Below, piece after piece: positions 10,112-16,497 of a stretch of 64,000 nucleotides of DNA. Under the pieces are notes generated by a model that worked only from the letters and a program-made list of their open reading frames with translations, was not told where the DNA came from and made no database searches. The stretch is from contig NC_019702.1 in the NCBI RefSeq assembly GCF_000317085.1, positions 2,262,394 through 2,326,393 on the forward strand, written 5' to 3'. The stretch's first letter is position 1; each line of letters begins with the position of its first letter. The stretch comes from Synechococcus sp. PCC 7502 (GTDB lineage Bacteria; Cyanobacteriota; Cyanobacteriia; Pseudanabaenales; Pseudanabaenaceae). The position numbers were made by a program, and so were the translations under genes.

Positions 10112-10678
10112 TTAAATACGAGCTACAGATAAAGCCTCTAAAATATAATCCCACCCAACAATCGAAGCAATTACCTCCTGAGTCATAACTTCTAACCTTT
10201 CCCGCATTAATGCACGCAACTGGTCAAGATCTTTTGGCAGTTTCCACCTCAACCCTAATTTGAAATGCTGCCACACTCTTTCAATGGGATTAGTCTCAGG
10301 TGCATGGGCAGGCTGAAATAGCAAAATAATATTTTTAGGAATCTTTAACCGTTTTGCTCTGTGTGCTCCTGCTTGATCCACTTGCATAACGATGATGTCA
10401 CCTTGAAAATATGCGCTTACTAAGTTCAGAAATACTTGGAAGCATTCACTATTAAGGTGAGTAAATTCATAGAAAAAGCTTTCCCCTGTTGATGGTTCTA
10501 CAATTCGATAGAGGTAAGTTGCCTTAAACTGCCACTGAACTTTACCTTTGGGTTTGACTCCTCTTGCTGTGATCTTCCTTCCACTAATTGTCTTTAACCC
10601 AATTCGTGTTTCATCTTGACAAAAGAATCTCACTTTGCCATTTAGTCCGATTATATTAATGCCGAACCAGGCAATCAT
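10112..10678 (-). CDS. IS630-family transposase, C-terminal DDE frame
   Basis: This 188-residue second frame holds the catalytic core. The DDE triad is intact: FFCQDETRIGLK gives the first Asp, MQVDQAGAHRA the second, and HAPETNPIERVWQHFK the Glu. It can start at its own ATG at 10678, but is more likely made as a fusion by a minus-one shift at the A7 run just upstream. With inverted repeats and TA duplications preserved, this looks like a potentially active copy. Confidence 0.8.
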   Translation of the reverse strand: MIAWFGINIIGLNGKVRFFCQDETRIGLKTISGRKITARGVKPKGKVQWQFKATYLYRIVEPSTGESFFYEFTHLNSECFQVFLNLVSAYFQGDIIVMQVDQAGAHRAKRLKIPKNIILLFQPAHAPETNPIERVWQHFKLGLRWKLPKDLDQLRALMRERLEVMTQEVIASIVGWDYILEALSVARI

Positions 10679-10680
10679 GC

Positions 10681-11181
10681 TTATAATACTGGCAAGGTTT
10701 TTTTATATGCTTCTACTTGCTCTTCTGACTTTCCTGCGCTGACTGGACGTGTCACTTTCGGTCTGGCTTTCAGCCGATATCGGACTAGATAATGCACAGT
10801 TTTATAGTTTGATTTGATTCCTAATTGGTTCTCTAACCATTGGCAGATCTGCCCATAACTTTCAAAGCCTTCTGCTTCTTCCAGCTTTTTTATCAATGCT
10901 TTCTGCGCCCATTGTGGAATACTCTGTTTTCGCCCTGTTCTAGGTTTATGTCCTAATAGTCCTACTATTCCCCCTTTGCGATAATTCCCTAACCAATCTT
11001 GCAATGTAACTCGATGCCGTCCCAGTATTGTCGATGCTGTCTGGATTGTGCTTGCTTGTTTTGTTTTTAACAGATACAGCATCTGAATTCTTTCTTTATC
11101 TGATGCGGTCTTTTGCACTCTCAGCATATGTTTTAGCTCTTCTTCACTTTCTTTGATCTCTAATTTGTATACTCCTGCCAT
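10681..11181 (-). CDS. IS630-family transposase, N-terminal frame (helix-turn-helix)
   Basis: This frame has 166 residues and carries the DNA-binding half of the transposase. A first helix-turn-helix lies around TIQTASTILGRHRVTLQDWLGNY. A GRKQSIP linker follows, then a second helical domain (GQICQWLENQLGIKSNYKTVHYLVR). It ends shortly after a run of seven A residues read in the sense strand (tat aaa aaa acc). A minus-one shift at that run continues as AYKKNLASIISMIAW, directly in frame with the downstream catalytic half. Two-frame transposases joined by slippage are known in IS630 elements. Confidence 0.8.
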   Translation of the reverse strand: MAGVYKLEIKESEEELKHMLRVQKTASDKERIQMLYLLKTKQASTIQTASTILGRHRVTLQDWLGNYRKGGIVGLLGHKPRTGRKQSIPQWAQKALIKKLEEAEGFESYGQICQWLENQLGIKSNYKTVHYLVRYRLKARPKVTRPVSAGKSEEQVEAYKKTLPVL

Positions 11182-11319
11182 TTTTTTCTTTGAACTCGGT
11201 TTATATATTTATACCATCTGTAGCCTATACTCTTCGATTTGGTATAATACCTAAAACTCATTCTAGTAATAAGAGATAAACCAAAATTTAGAGCTTAATT
11301 TGAATGTATTGTTTAAACT

Positions 11320-11361
11320 AGTTCTTAGCCTACCATCGTGATACTCTATGGTAATTTTCAT
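11320..11361 (-). pseudogene. Remnant of the 5' end of a second tyrosine integrase gene
   Basis: On the minus strand an ATG at 11361 opens MKITIEYHDGRLR, which closely matches the first codons of the integrase whose ATG is at 24354 (MKITIENHDGRLR). The upstream 130 bp up to the tRNA fragment also resemble the region upstream of that integrase. Similarity is lost within about 15 codons, and the rest of the gene is gone. This is a scar of an earlier, related integration at the same tRNA. Confidence 0.7.
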
Positions 11362-11432
11362 CGGGTCAAATATTGGGGTGATTTTACAACCCAAATCACC
11401 CTTAAAAGATCGTATTCATATGTCTTGTTGAA

Positions 11433-11541
11433 GAATGATCTTTTAGAAGTTACTTGGAACTCCCAAAAGCCTTACCAGTTATGGCTCCCCAGCCAATGGA
11501 GCTAAGCGGATTCGAACCGCTGACCCCCTCAATGCCATTGA
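11433..11541. repeat. Left copy (attL) of a 109-bp direct repeat bounding the integrated element
   Basis: By my reading the sequence is identical base for base to 24429-24537. It contains the 3' half of tRNA-Ala (anticodon arm to discriminator base) plus 64 bp downstream of the tRNA. After 11541 the two copies diverge abruptly, inside the anticodon stem. The repeat is the expected attachment-site duplication left by tyrosine-integrase insertion into a tRNA gene. Confidence 0.9.
11497..11541 (-). pseudogene. tRNA-Ala 3'-half fragment
   Basis: This is 45 nt matching the T arm, variable loop and 3' side of the anticodon arm of tRNA-Ala(GGC), ending at the discriminator A. The 5' half is missing, so it cannot fold as a tRNA. 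It is the displaced 3' end created by integration. Confidence 0.85.
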
Positions 11542-11601
11542 TGAGACATTATTGGCTAGGGGTATTAATAGGTATAGCTTTTGGGCATTGTCAATAAATG
11601 A

Positions 11602-11624
11602 ACGGGGTAGATTTCGGGGTAGTT
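11602..11624. promoter_or_regulatory. Paired CGGGGTA repeats, candidate integrase arm sites (left end)
   Basis: Two direct copies of CGGGGTA spaced by 11 bp lie about 60 bp inside the left attachment repeat. The same pair in the same orientation, with 20 of 23 bases matching, occurs at 24354-24376 at the other end. Arm-type binding sites near both ends are typical of tyrosine-integrase elements. The role is inferred from position and duplication. Confidence 0.5.
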
Positions 11625-11666
11625 ATGATTGATGTAAAAGTTAGGTTTTATTAGGTTTTGACTGGT

Positions 11667-11870
11667 TTAATTCTCGACATTCATTAACTCTTTCTTTGCC
11701 GCTTCAGTGATTACCCGCCGTAGCCATGCCGATCTATTAGGTAGTGATCGCACTAAAGCATCAATTTCTAATGGCAATCTAGCCCCTAAAGTTAAAGGGG
11801 ATAGTTTATCGGTTGTGTCGTCTTGCCTAGTGACGTATTGAAGATTATTTTTAGGATGTGGATTGCCCAT
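11667..11870 (-). CDS. Small ribbon-helix-helix-like protein
   Basis: This protein has 67 residues from the ATG at 11870. The core LGARLPLEIDALVRSLPNRSAWLRRVITEAAKKEL shows a short basic strand (LGARLPLE) followed by two helices. That is the pattern of a ribbon-helix-helix DNA-binding domain of the kind found on cyanobacterial plasmids. It is probably a small repressor or plasmid-maintenance regulator. An open extension to 12035 lies upstream but would run into the DUF2335 gene, so the short form is preferred. Confidence 0.6.
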   Translation of the reverse strand: MGNPHPKNNLQYVTRQDDTTDKLSPLTLGARLPLEIDALVRSLPNRSAWLRRVITEAAKKELMNVEN

Positions 11871-11976
11871 AAGCGTTATTTGTTTGTGAACAAAGATAAT
11901 ATATCTTACAAGATTAAGTACAGTCAAATAAAAGCCCCGTATTTGTACAGGGCTAGTAAGTTTAATTAGTAAAGTG

Positions 11977-12414
11977 TTAATTGTCTGTCTTTTTCTCGGC
12001 TTCTCTACCTTTGACAAAGATTGTAACACCGCCAATAAAAGCGGTGACTATACTCCCTATCGCCACGCCCTCACTACCAATCTTCAAAGAATATCCCGCA
12101 AAGCTAATCACAGCCAAGAAAAGGATGAATCCTAAAGTTTGTCCTCGCATTTCAAATGTACGAATTGTCTTTGTATCGCCTATTTGCGCTTGAGTCTCCA
12201 TGATTTCTATGGTGTGACGATGAGCTTGTTCTTTTTCGGTCAAAGTAACTATACGGTCAACCATCCCAGGAACAATATTTTCGTATTCTACTAAAATCGA
12301 AGGGTGAGGGAATTGTCCTGTATAAAATTCTAAAGTTTGTTCTTCATACTCTTGACTGTGAACTACATTAGATTCTTTTGGGTCAAGAGGTTGAATGTTC
12401 GTATCTTCAGACAT
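11977..12414 (-). CDS. DUF2335-type membrane protein
   Basis: This protein has 145 residues. The first half is soluble and acidic, with the recognisable segment LEFYTGQFPHPSILVEYENIVPGMVDRIV and then TLTEKEQAHRHTIE. The C-terminal half has two transmembrane helices (TLGFILFLAVISFAGYSL and GVAIGSIVTAFIGGVTIFV) and a basic tail. This architecture is that of DUF2335, a small membrane family common on phages and mobile elements and of unknown function. It follows a small unknown gene by 6 bp on the same strand. Confidence 0.75.
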   Translation of the reverse strand: MSEDTNIQPLDPKESNVVHSQEYEEQTLEFYTGQFPHPSILVEYENIVPGMVDRIVTLTEKEQAHRHTIEIMETQAQIGDTKTIRTFEMRGQTLGFILFLAVISFAGYSLKIGSEGVAIGSIVTAFIGGVTIFVKGREAEKKTDN

Positions 12415-12420
12415 GCTTTT

Positions 12421-12756
12421 TTATGGATCGATAGATTTTGCAATAGCTACACGAAAACATGAACTCACTTTTGACACGTCAGACTTTAACGCTTCAATAT
12501 CCTTGAAGTTTACTGTCTTGACAAATGATTTTCTAAGTGGATGCCCTAGGAAAATTTTACTTTTTCTTGGAGTTGGCATGATATTCAATACCGAACCCAT
12601 TCCAAGCACAAACGCGGCAGTTCTAGAAGGGAGAGGGCGAATTCTGGAAGGCAGAGCGTGAATTCCGGGGGGCAAGGCGGGAATTCCAGAAGGAACGGGT
12701 ACCTTTTGGATTGCTAGTACTTTTTGTAAAACAGAATTTGGTGTGTTGATTTCCAT
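12421..12756 (-). CDS. Hypothetical protein with four 7-residue Pro-rich repeats
   Basis: This protein has 111 residues from the ATG at 12756. The family is not recognised. The N-terminal third contains a tandem heptad, PSGIPAL, PPGIHAL, PSRIRPL, PSRTAAF, encoded by a 21-bp repeat. The remainder is basic. The stop lies 6 bp before the start of the DUF2335 gene, which argues for a shared transcript. A competing plus-strand frame covers part of it but has no supporting context. Coding status is moderate. Confidence 0.4.
   Translation of the reverse strand: MEINTPNSVLQKVLAIQKVPVPSGIPALPPGIHALPSRIRPLPSRTAAFVLGMGSVLNIMPTPRKSKIFLGHPLRKSFVKTVNFKDIEALKSDVSKVSSCFRVAIAKSIDP
12610..12693. repeat. Four tandem 21-bp repeats
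   Basis: Four adjacent 21-bp units, each with a GAATTC-like core (one is GTTCTA), run from 12610 to 12693. Each encodes one Pro-x-x-Ile-x-x-Leu heptad on the minus strand. The units have diverged at several bases but keep length and frame, which suggests selection on the peptide. Confidence 0.7.
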
Positions 12757-12848
12757 AAATTTAACCTGGTCCACACATGTACAAATATGTTTGGAAGTCG
12801 ATCTATATTATCTCATTTCGCAAACAAGCGATCGCTAAGGTTAATTCA

Positions 12849-12896
12849 GCGATCGCTAGTCCCCACTTATTAAAGTTAGTGGGGACTAGCGATCGC
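12849..12896. repeat. Perfect 19-bp inverted repeat built on two HIP1 octamers
   Basis: Left arm 12849-12867 (GCGATCGCTAGTCCCCACT), a 10-base loop, and the exact complement at 12878-12896. The outer bases of each arm are HIP1 octamers. No T run follows on either strand, so it does not look like an intrinsic terminator. It sits at the start of the 500-bp gene-free region that contains the iteron-like array. Confidence 0.8.
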
Positions 12897-12999
12897 AATC
12901 AAATCAACGATCGCATAATGCAATTCCTGAACTTGGTCGATCTAATCTTCGATTAAAAAGCGATCGCCACCAAGCTAAAATTCACGGGCGATAAAGAGG

Positions 13000-13240
13000 G
13001 ACAAATCTGTGGACATTCCCGTAGACACCTTGGGGACAATGTAAACCCTAAAAGCATTAATAGATAGGTATTTAAGCCTTTAGAATGTCCGATCAATGTC
13101 CGTAAACCTGTCCGTTAAAATGTCTGTTATTTTAGTCGGACAACCTGATAAAACCTGACATTTTACAGGCACCCAAAACCTAGCAAAACTTAGTATTTTG
13201 CCGACATTTCTACCGACACAAAACCGACACCTTACCGACA
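13000..13240. other. Iteron-like array, candidate replication origin
   Basis: Three groups of four short repeats share a GACA core and are phased at 11-12 bp. Group 1 has GACA at 13000, 13012, 13024 and 13035. Group 2 is in the opposite orientation, with TGTCCG at 13086, 13097 and 13109 and TGTCTG at 13121. Group 3 has CCGACA at 13201, 13213, 13224 and 13235. Phasing of one helical turn and opposed groups are typical of initiator-binding iterons. No gene overlaps the region, which lies in the longest gene-free stretch (12775-13288) of an element that encodes a replication protein and a partition pair. Confidence 0.6.
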
Positions 13241-13288
13241 TCTAAAACTATAAAACCCTCTAACAATGAGGGTTAGATGATATAGACT

Positions 13289-13483
13289 TTATTTGATTAG
13301 CTCTGGTAGTAATTCCTTATACGATCGCTCTATAACCGCTACTTGTTCGAGGGTATGAAGGTGTAGCAGTTTTAGCTCTTTAGCTACTGCTTGAGCTTGT
13401 TTAAGGCTCATTTTATCCACTTCCTTACTAAATTTGATGTAATCCATCTCGACATCAAACGGCAGTTTTTTAGGATTTAACAT
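13289..13483 (-). CDS. NblA-like small protein
   Basis: This protein has 64 residues. The core runs LPFDVEMDYIKFSKEVDKMSLKQAQAVAKELKLLHLHTLEQVAVIERSYKELL. That order (short hydrophobic start, E, F-x-x-x-V-x-x-MS-x-x-QAQ, L, and a C-terminal YKELL) matches NblA. NblA is a helical-hairpin adaptor that targets phycobilisomes to Clp protease when nutrients run short. The loop between helices is a little longer than in typical NblA. If correct, a mobile element carries a handle on light-harvesting antenna turnover. The assignment rests on motif pattern only. Confidence 0.5.
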   Translation of the reverse strand: MLNPKKLPFDVEMDYIKFSKEVDKMSLKQAQAVAKELKLLHLHTLEQVAVIERSYKELLPELIK

Positions 13484-13489
13484 TAGGAT

Positions 13490-13981
13490 TTATTTTTTAA
13501 TTGATTGGCAGTATAGGCGATCCGCCTCATCGTGCAGTTGTTCGATTTGGCTAAATAATAGTTCTAAACTTCCTGCGATCGCCTGACTTTCTGGCTCCCA
13601 GAGGTAAGCAAATAAATGTGATTTATCAAGTAGCATTGCCAGTGAGTGAGCTTTTAAGGCTACGTCATAATGTTCTTTAACCAGATTAGATTCAGTCTCT
13701 AGGCTTTTTAATTCAATACTGGTTACGTTTTTAACTTTGCTGTTATCTACTATCTCTAACCCTGATAATGCCTTGTGCAGACTAGCCACATCATTAATGA
13801 GAGTTTCAACTATATAGCTATCCCCGCCGTCTCCCAGATTTGATGTAAATAAGCTTTCATCATTGCCAGTGTCATCGATGGAGAGCGATCGCCAAAGTGT
13901 TTTTAATTTACCCGCAATAGCAACAGTCTGACTCTTGATTTTAGCTAGTTCTAAGTCTTTGTTTAGTTGTTCGATATTCAT
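13490..13981 (-). CDS. Hypothetical helical protein
   Basis: This protein has 163 residues, acidic and predicted largely helical (ELAKIKSQTVAIAGKLKTLWRSL; LKAHSLAMLLDKSHLF; SLELLFSQIEQLHDEADRLY). No family is recognised and no membrane segment or signal is present. It lies 6 bp upstream of the NblA-like gene on the same strand, so the two are likely co-expressed. Confidence 0.55.
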   Translation of the reverse strand: MNIEQLNKDLELAKIKSQTVAIAGKLKTLWRSLSIDDTGNDESLFTSNLGDGGDSYIVETLINDVASLHKALSGLEIVDNSKVKNVTSIELKSLETESNLVKEHYDVALKAHSLAMLLDKSHLFAYLWEPESQAIAGSLELLFSQIEQLHDEADRLYCQSIKK

Positions 13982-14078
13982 TGCTAATTCTCCTATTGGT
14001 TAATGTTTTGGTTAATTTGGTTGTTGCGATCGCATAAATAAGACTTTCTTAAAAACTGCGATCGCTATGGGGTAAAGG

Positions 14079-14207
14079 CTATAACTGACAGTCCCATTTA
14101 GTGCGGACAACTTGATCAAGTAATTTGCAGACTAGGCGATCGCCACCGAGCAATCGTGCATTGGGGCAGTTGCCACAAGTTTTGATTTTGGGTTCAGTGG
14201 TAATCAT
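14079..14207 (-). CDS. Small cysteine-containing protein (42 aa)
   Basis: The ATG at 14207 overlaps the TGA of the upstream 61-residue gene in an ATGA arrangement, indicating translational coupling. The product begins MITTEPKIKTCGNCPNARLL and has four cysteines in C-x2-C ... C ... C order, with the last two in RLVCKLL and KWDCQL. This suggests a small zinc-binding fold. Confidence 0.5.
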   Translation of the reverse strand: MITTEPKIKTCGNCPNARLLGGDRLVCKLLDQVVRTKWDCQL

Positions 14208-14389
14208 GATTCACCACCATCAAGGCGATCAAAGTATTGACTTCTTAACTGGGTGCGCTGATTGCTGGTTAAAGATTGCCAATATTGCTTAGTGAATCCC
14301 ATACGGGCATAGAGGGGAGATTCTTGATTGCTTGGACTCCAAGAGCCACAATCTTTGTAATGGTGTTTTAGGACTGTTCTTGATAGCAT
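14204..14389 (-). CDS. Hypothetical small protein
   Basis: This protein has 61 residues: a basic, aromatic-rich N-terminus (LKHHYKDCGSWSPSNQ) and a helical segment (GFTKQYWQSLTSNQRTQLRSQYFDRL). No family is recognised. Coding status is supported by the 4-bp overlap with the following small gene and by an operator-like promoter block about 75 bp upstream. Confidence 0.5.
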   Translation of the reverse strand: MLSRTVLKHHYKDCGSWSPSNQESPLYARMGFTKQYWQSLTSNQRTQLRSQYFDRLDGGES

Positions 14390-14462
14390 TGGATTAATTC
14401 CTTAATTGGGATTGTTTTGATAAGGTGATCGCTGTTTTCTTGGTCGGAAGTGCGATCGCCTT

Positions 14463-14505
14463 AACTTTTTATATAGTACTTTATTTATCAAATACTTGTC
14501 AAGTA
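14463..14505 (-). promoter_or_regulatory. Promoter/operator block, copy 1
   Basis: This 43-bp block matches 14943-14985 at 40 positions. It contains the perfect palindrome TACTTGTCAAGTA (14493-14505). Read on the minus strand, the palindrome holds TTGACA, a consensus -35 box. An AT-rich stretch with a weak -10 candidate follows 18 bp on. It precedes the leftward gene starting at 14389. Confidence 0.55.
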
Positions 14506-14535
14506 GTTTATAAAGTATTTTATTTGCAAATTACT

Positions 14536-14889
14536 TTAAGCAATTGCAAGCTTTTTGGGTCTGCCCCGTTTCTTATGGACTGTGATTGTATTTTGAGTCA
14601 TTGGTACTATGACAACCCCAGAACTAGGCAAAACAGGTGGGGTTATTAGGGTTCTAGGCTGCGTACCTGAAAGTAACCCAATCACATTAAATGCACTTAG
14701 AGCAAGGTTTTTGGGGTGCGTACTTGATTGATCGTCACACCAATCATTAAGTAACTTTATCCTGATAGTGATCGCCTTAATAGTGGCTGAAAGTATTTGG
14801 ATTACGCTAGAGATTAGAACTATTACAAGCAGTGCAAAACCAGTAAGAATAAGCTTTATAGCGGTTAAAGTTAATTTAGTATTGTTCAT
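14536..14889 (-). CDS. Membrane protein with AT-hook-like tail
   Basis: This protein has 117 residues. An N-terminal hydrophobic region (IKLILTGFALLVIVLISSVIQIL) is a transmembrane helix, and a short polar domain follows. The C-terminus is HKKRGRPKKLAIA, containing the GRP core of an AT-hook. A membrane protein with a DNA-binding tail could tether the element or its origin to the membrane, but that is speculation. It is preceded by the second operator block. Confidence 0.5.
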   Translation of the reverse strand: MNNTKLTLTAIKLILTGFALLVIVLISSVIQILSATIKAITIRIKLLNDWCDDQSSTHPKNLALSAFNVIGLLSGTQPRTLITPPVLPSSGVVIVPMTQNTITVHKKRGRPKKLAIA

Positions 14890-14942
14890 TGTTAGTTCCT
14901 GTGTAGAGGTTAGGAGTGGCTATCAGAGTGTAGAGATTGCTG

Positions 14943-14985
14943 AACTTTTTATATGGTACTTTATTTATAAACTACTTGTCAAGTA
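14943..14985 (-). promoter_or_regulatory. Promoter/operator block, copy 2
   Basis: This block repeats the one at 14463 and contains the same perfect 13-bp palindrome (14973-14985) with an embedded TTGACA on the minus strand. It lies between the leftward membrane-protein gene and the rightward ribbon-helix-helix gene, and so may control both. A further TACTTGG and AAGTACC pair lies at 15038-15063 just upstream of the rightward gene. Confidence 0.55.
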
Positions 14986-15078
14986 CTAAATAAGTACAAT
15001 ACTTTAGATATACTTTATATTGTGCTTTTATTTAAGGTACTTGGTATATACTTTATAAGTACCTTAGAAATAATTGAT

Positions 15079-15699
15079 ATGGCAAAACCTCTAAATATCA
15101 AGCCAGTGCAGATTTACCCAAGCCCTGAGCTTTATGATGCCATTAAAGAAACTGTCGATAATGGTACTTATAGAAGCATGAATGCTGCTGTGATTGCATT
15201 GGTGGAAAATGCTCTATTGGGGAGTAACAAAGCTGAAAATAATCAATCCTCTGTAGATATTGGTACTGTAAAGCAGTTAATTAAAAACGAAATCGCAGGG
15301 CTGAAACAGCAATTATTAGATGAGTTATCAATTCTGATCGCTAATTTTGGCAGTGGTCAGGCTGATACTGCGATCGCCAACAGTGAGACTAAACATAACC
15401 AAGTTGATTTAACGGATATTCCTGCTACTCAGGCGATCGCAGTTAGTCCAGAAATTACCCCAGATAATCCAAAACCCTCTCAAGATGGTTCAGAGCATCC
15501 TTACCCTATTGGGGCAGAAATAAGGCTTAAGGACTTGGCAGAATATCTAGGCTTTGATCGGGTTAACTACTCTACAAAGGCTAAAAAACAGGGGATAAGC
15601 CAAGAGGATTACATTAACAATATTGCTAGGGATAGAGGTGAAGTTTGGAAACGTGTAGAGCATTCTCAAAATAATGTAACGGTTATTAGAGTTAAATAA
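15079..15699 (+). CDS. Ribbon-helix-helix-type DNA-binding protein
   Basis: This protein has 206 residues from the ATG at 15079. Residues 1-45 (IKPVQIYPSPELYDAIKETVDNGTYRSMNAAVIALVENALL) have the strand-helix-helix pattern of plasmid CopG/ParD-like repressors. A coiled segment follows (VKQLIKNEIAGLKQQLLDEL), then a Pro-rich linker, then a C-terminal domain (IRLKDLAEYLGFDRVNYSTKAKKQGI) that resembles a second helix-turn-helix. It is divergent from the membrane-protein gene across a palindromic operator, which fits an autoregulator. Confidence 0.6.
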   Translation: MAKPLNIKPVQIYPSPELYDAIKETVDNGTYRSMNAAVIALVENALLGSNKAENNQSSVDIGTVKQLIKNEIAGLKQQLLDELSILIANFGSGQADTAIANSETKHNQVDLTDIPATQAIAVSPEITPDNPKPSQDGSEHPYPIGAEIRLKDLAEYLGFDRVNYSTKAKKQGISQEDYINNIARDRGEVWKRVEHSQNNVTVIRVK

Positions 15700-15715
15700 T
15701 GGAGCGATCGCCACT

Positions 15716-16237
15716 ATGGACAAAGAGCAAAAATTTAAGGAATTTTCAGAACGTAAACGACCACAAATCACCTATGGGGATGTAAAGGGGACTGGCAAGA
15801 TTGAAGCCGTTAGCATCTCTGGAGTTTTAGGGACTGGAGACGGTTCTATATCCCCATTCTCAAAAGAATTGAGTAAACCACTGAGCAATCATGAAATAGA
15901 AATGATGCTGTCAAATCAGGCGATCGTACTTAATGCCATTGGGAACAGACATCTTCAAATGAGTATTGATTTAGCAGAACTAACAAGCGGGTCTCAGGGT
16001 AGAGAACAATGTGAAATTTACCTTAAAAACAGTTTCAAAGCTTTTGAGCTATCCCGTAAATGTCTGACGGCTCTCAATGAAGTTCGTAATCCCAAGCGAT
16101 CAACATTTATCAAACAGCAAAATAATCAGCTTAATTTAGGTGATAAAGATGGGCAGAAAGTGGACAGACTCCCAGAAAGCAAGGCAATCCCAGTTAATTC
16201 GACAGTGGAAACCGTGGACAAAATCTACAGGGGCTAA
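15716..16237 (+). CDS. Conserved phage/plasmid-type hypothetical protein
   Basis: This protein has 173 residues. The helical centre (MMLSNQAIVLNAIGNRHLQMSIDLAE ... IYLKNSFKAFELSRKCLTALNEVRNPKRSTFIKQQNNQLNLG) resembles a conserved protein of plasmids and prophages in many bacteria. In those it is typically followed by a small protein with a GRKW...STG motif, as it is here. The function is not known. It begins 16 bp after the RHH gene and its last 89 bp overlap the next gene in another frame. Confidence 0.6.
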   Translation: MDKEQKFKEFSERKRPQITYGDVKGTGKIEAVSISGVLGTGDGSISPFSKELSKPLSNHEIEMMLSNQAIVLNAIGNRHLQMSIDLAELTSGSQGREQCEIYLKNSFKAFELSRKCLTALNEVRNPKRSTFIKQQNNQLNLGDKDGQKVDRLPESKAIPVNSTVETVDKIYRG

Positions 16238-16379
16238 GACTAAAGAAGGTAAGGCAATAGTTAGTAAAAATGCCTTAAGAAAATGTGAGTATATAAAACC
16301 TAAATCTGGGGGAGATATAGAGGCTTTTAGGGAGTTTTTAAGGCAAACCAGAGAGCTTTTAGCAAGGTACGGTAAATAG
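16149..16379 (+). CDS. Small basic protein of the GRKW/STG type
   Basis: This protein has 76 residues from the ATG at 16149. It begins MGRKWTDSQKARQSQLIRQWKPW, followed by KSTGAKTKEGKAIVSKNA, a combination I recognise from small proteins of phages and integrated elements. It is basic and probably binds nucleic acid. The first 89 bp overlap the end of the preceding gene in the next frame, and both frames stay open with recognisable conserved motifs, so the overlap appears real. Confidence 0.65.
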   Translation: MGRKWTDSQKARQSQLIRQWKPWTKSTGAKTKEGKAIVSKNALRKCEYIKPKSGGDIEAFREFLRQTRELLARYGK

Positions 16380-16497
16380 TTTGTTTTGTAATTTAGTGCA
16401 AGAAATATTTTGAGTTTTTAGCTAATCCTAGATGCGATCGCAACCATGAACCAAACTACTTAAATCGTTTCTAAATACTAGGTTTTCCGAGGTTTTA

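Larger units (their letters stand above)
10105..11242 (-). mobile_element. IS630-family (Tc1/mariner type) insertion sequence
   Basis: The element spans about 1.14 kb with imperfect terminal inverted repeats: CCAAACTTTAAATACGAGCT at the left and its counterpart, CCAAATCGAAG..., read inward from the right. Both ends share GCTACAGAT about 20 bp in. It is flanked by TA on both sides (10103-10104 and 11243-11244), the target duplication expected for the IS630/Tc1/mariner superfamily. It sits inside or at the end of an IS4-family transposase gene. It carries a two-frame transposase on the minus strand. Confidence 0.8.

Noticed and set aside
12395-12661. Plus-strand frame over the 21-bp repeats
   Set aside because: It is antisense to the operon that includes the DUF2335 gene and lacks a plausible start context. 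The minus-strand frame fits the gene order better.
12849-12896. Intrinsic terminator at the HIP1 hairpin
   Set aside because: No T run follows the stem on either strand.
12775-13288. CRISPR array in the repeat-rich gene-free region
   Set aside because: The repeats are 6-8 bp with 11-12 bp periodicity. There are no 25-40 bp repeats with unique spacers, and no cas genes are present.
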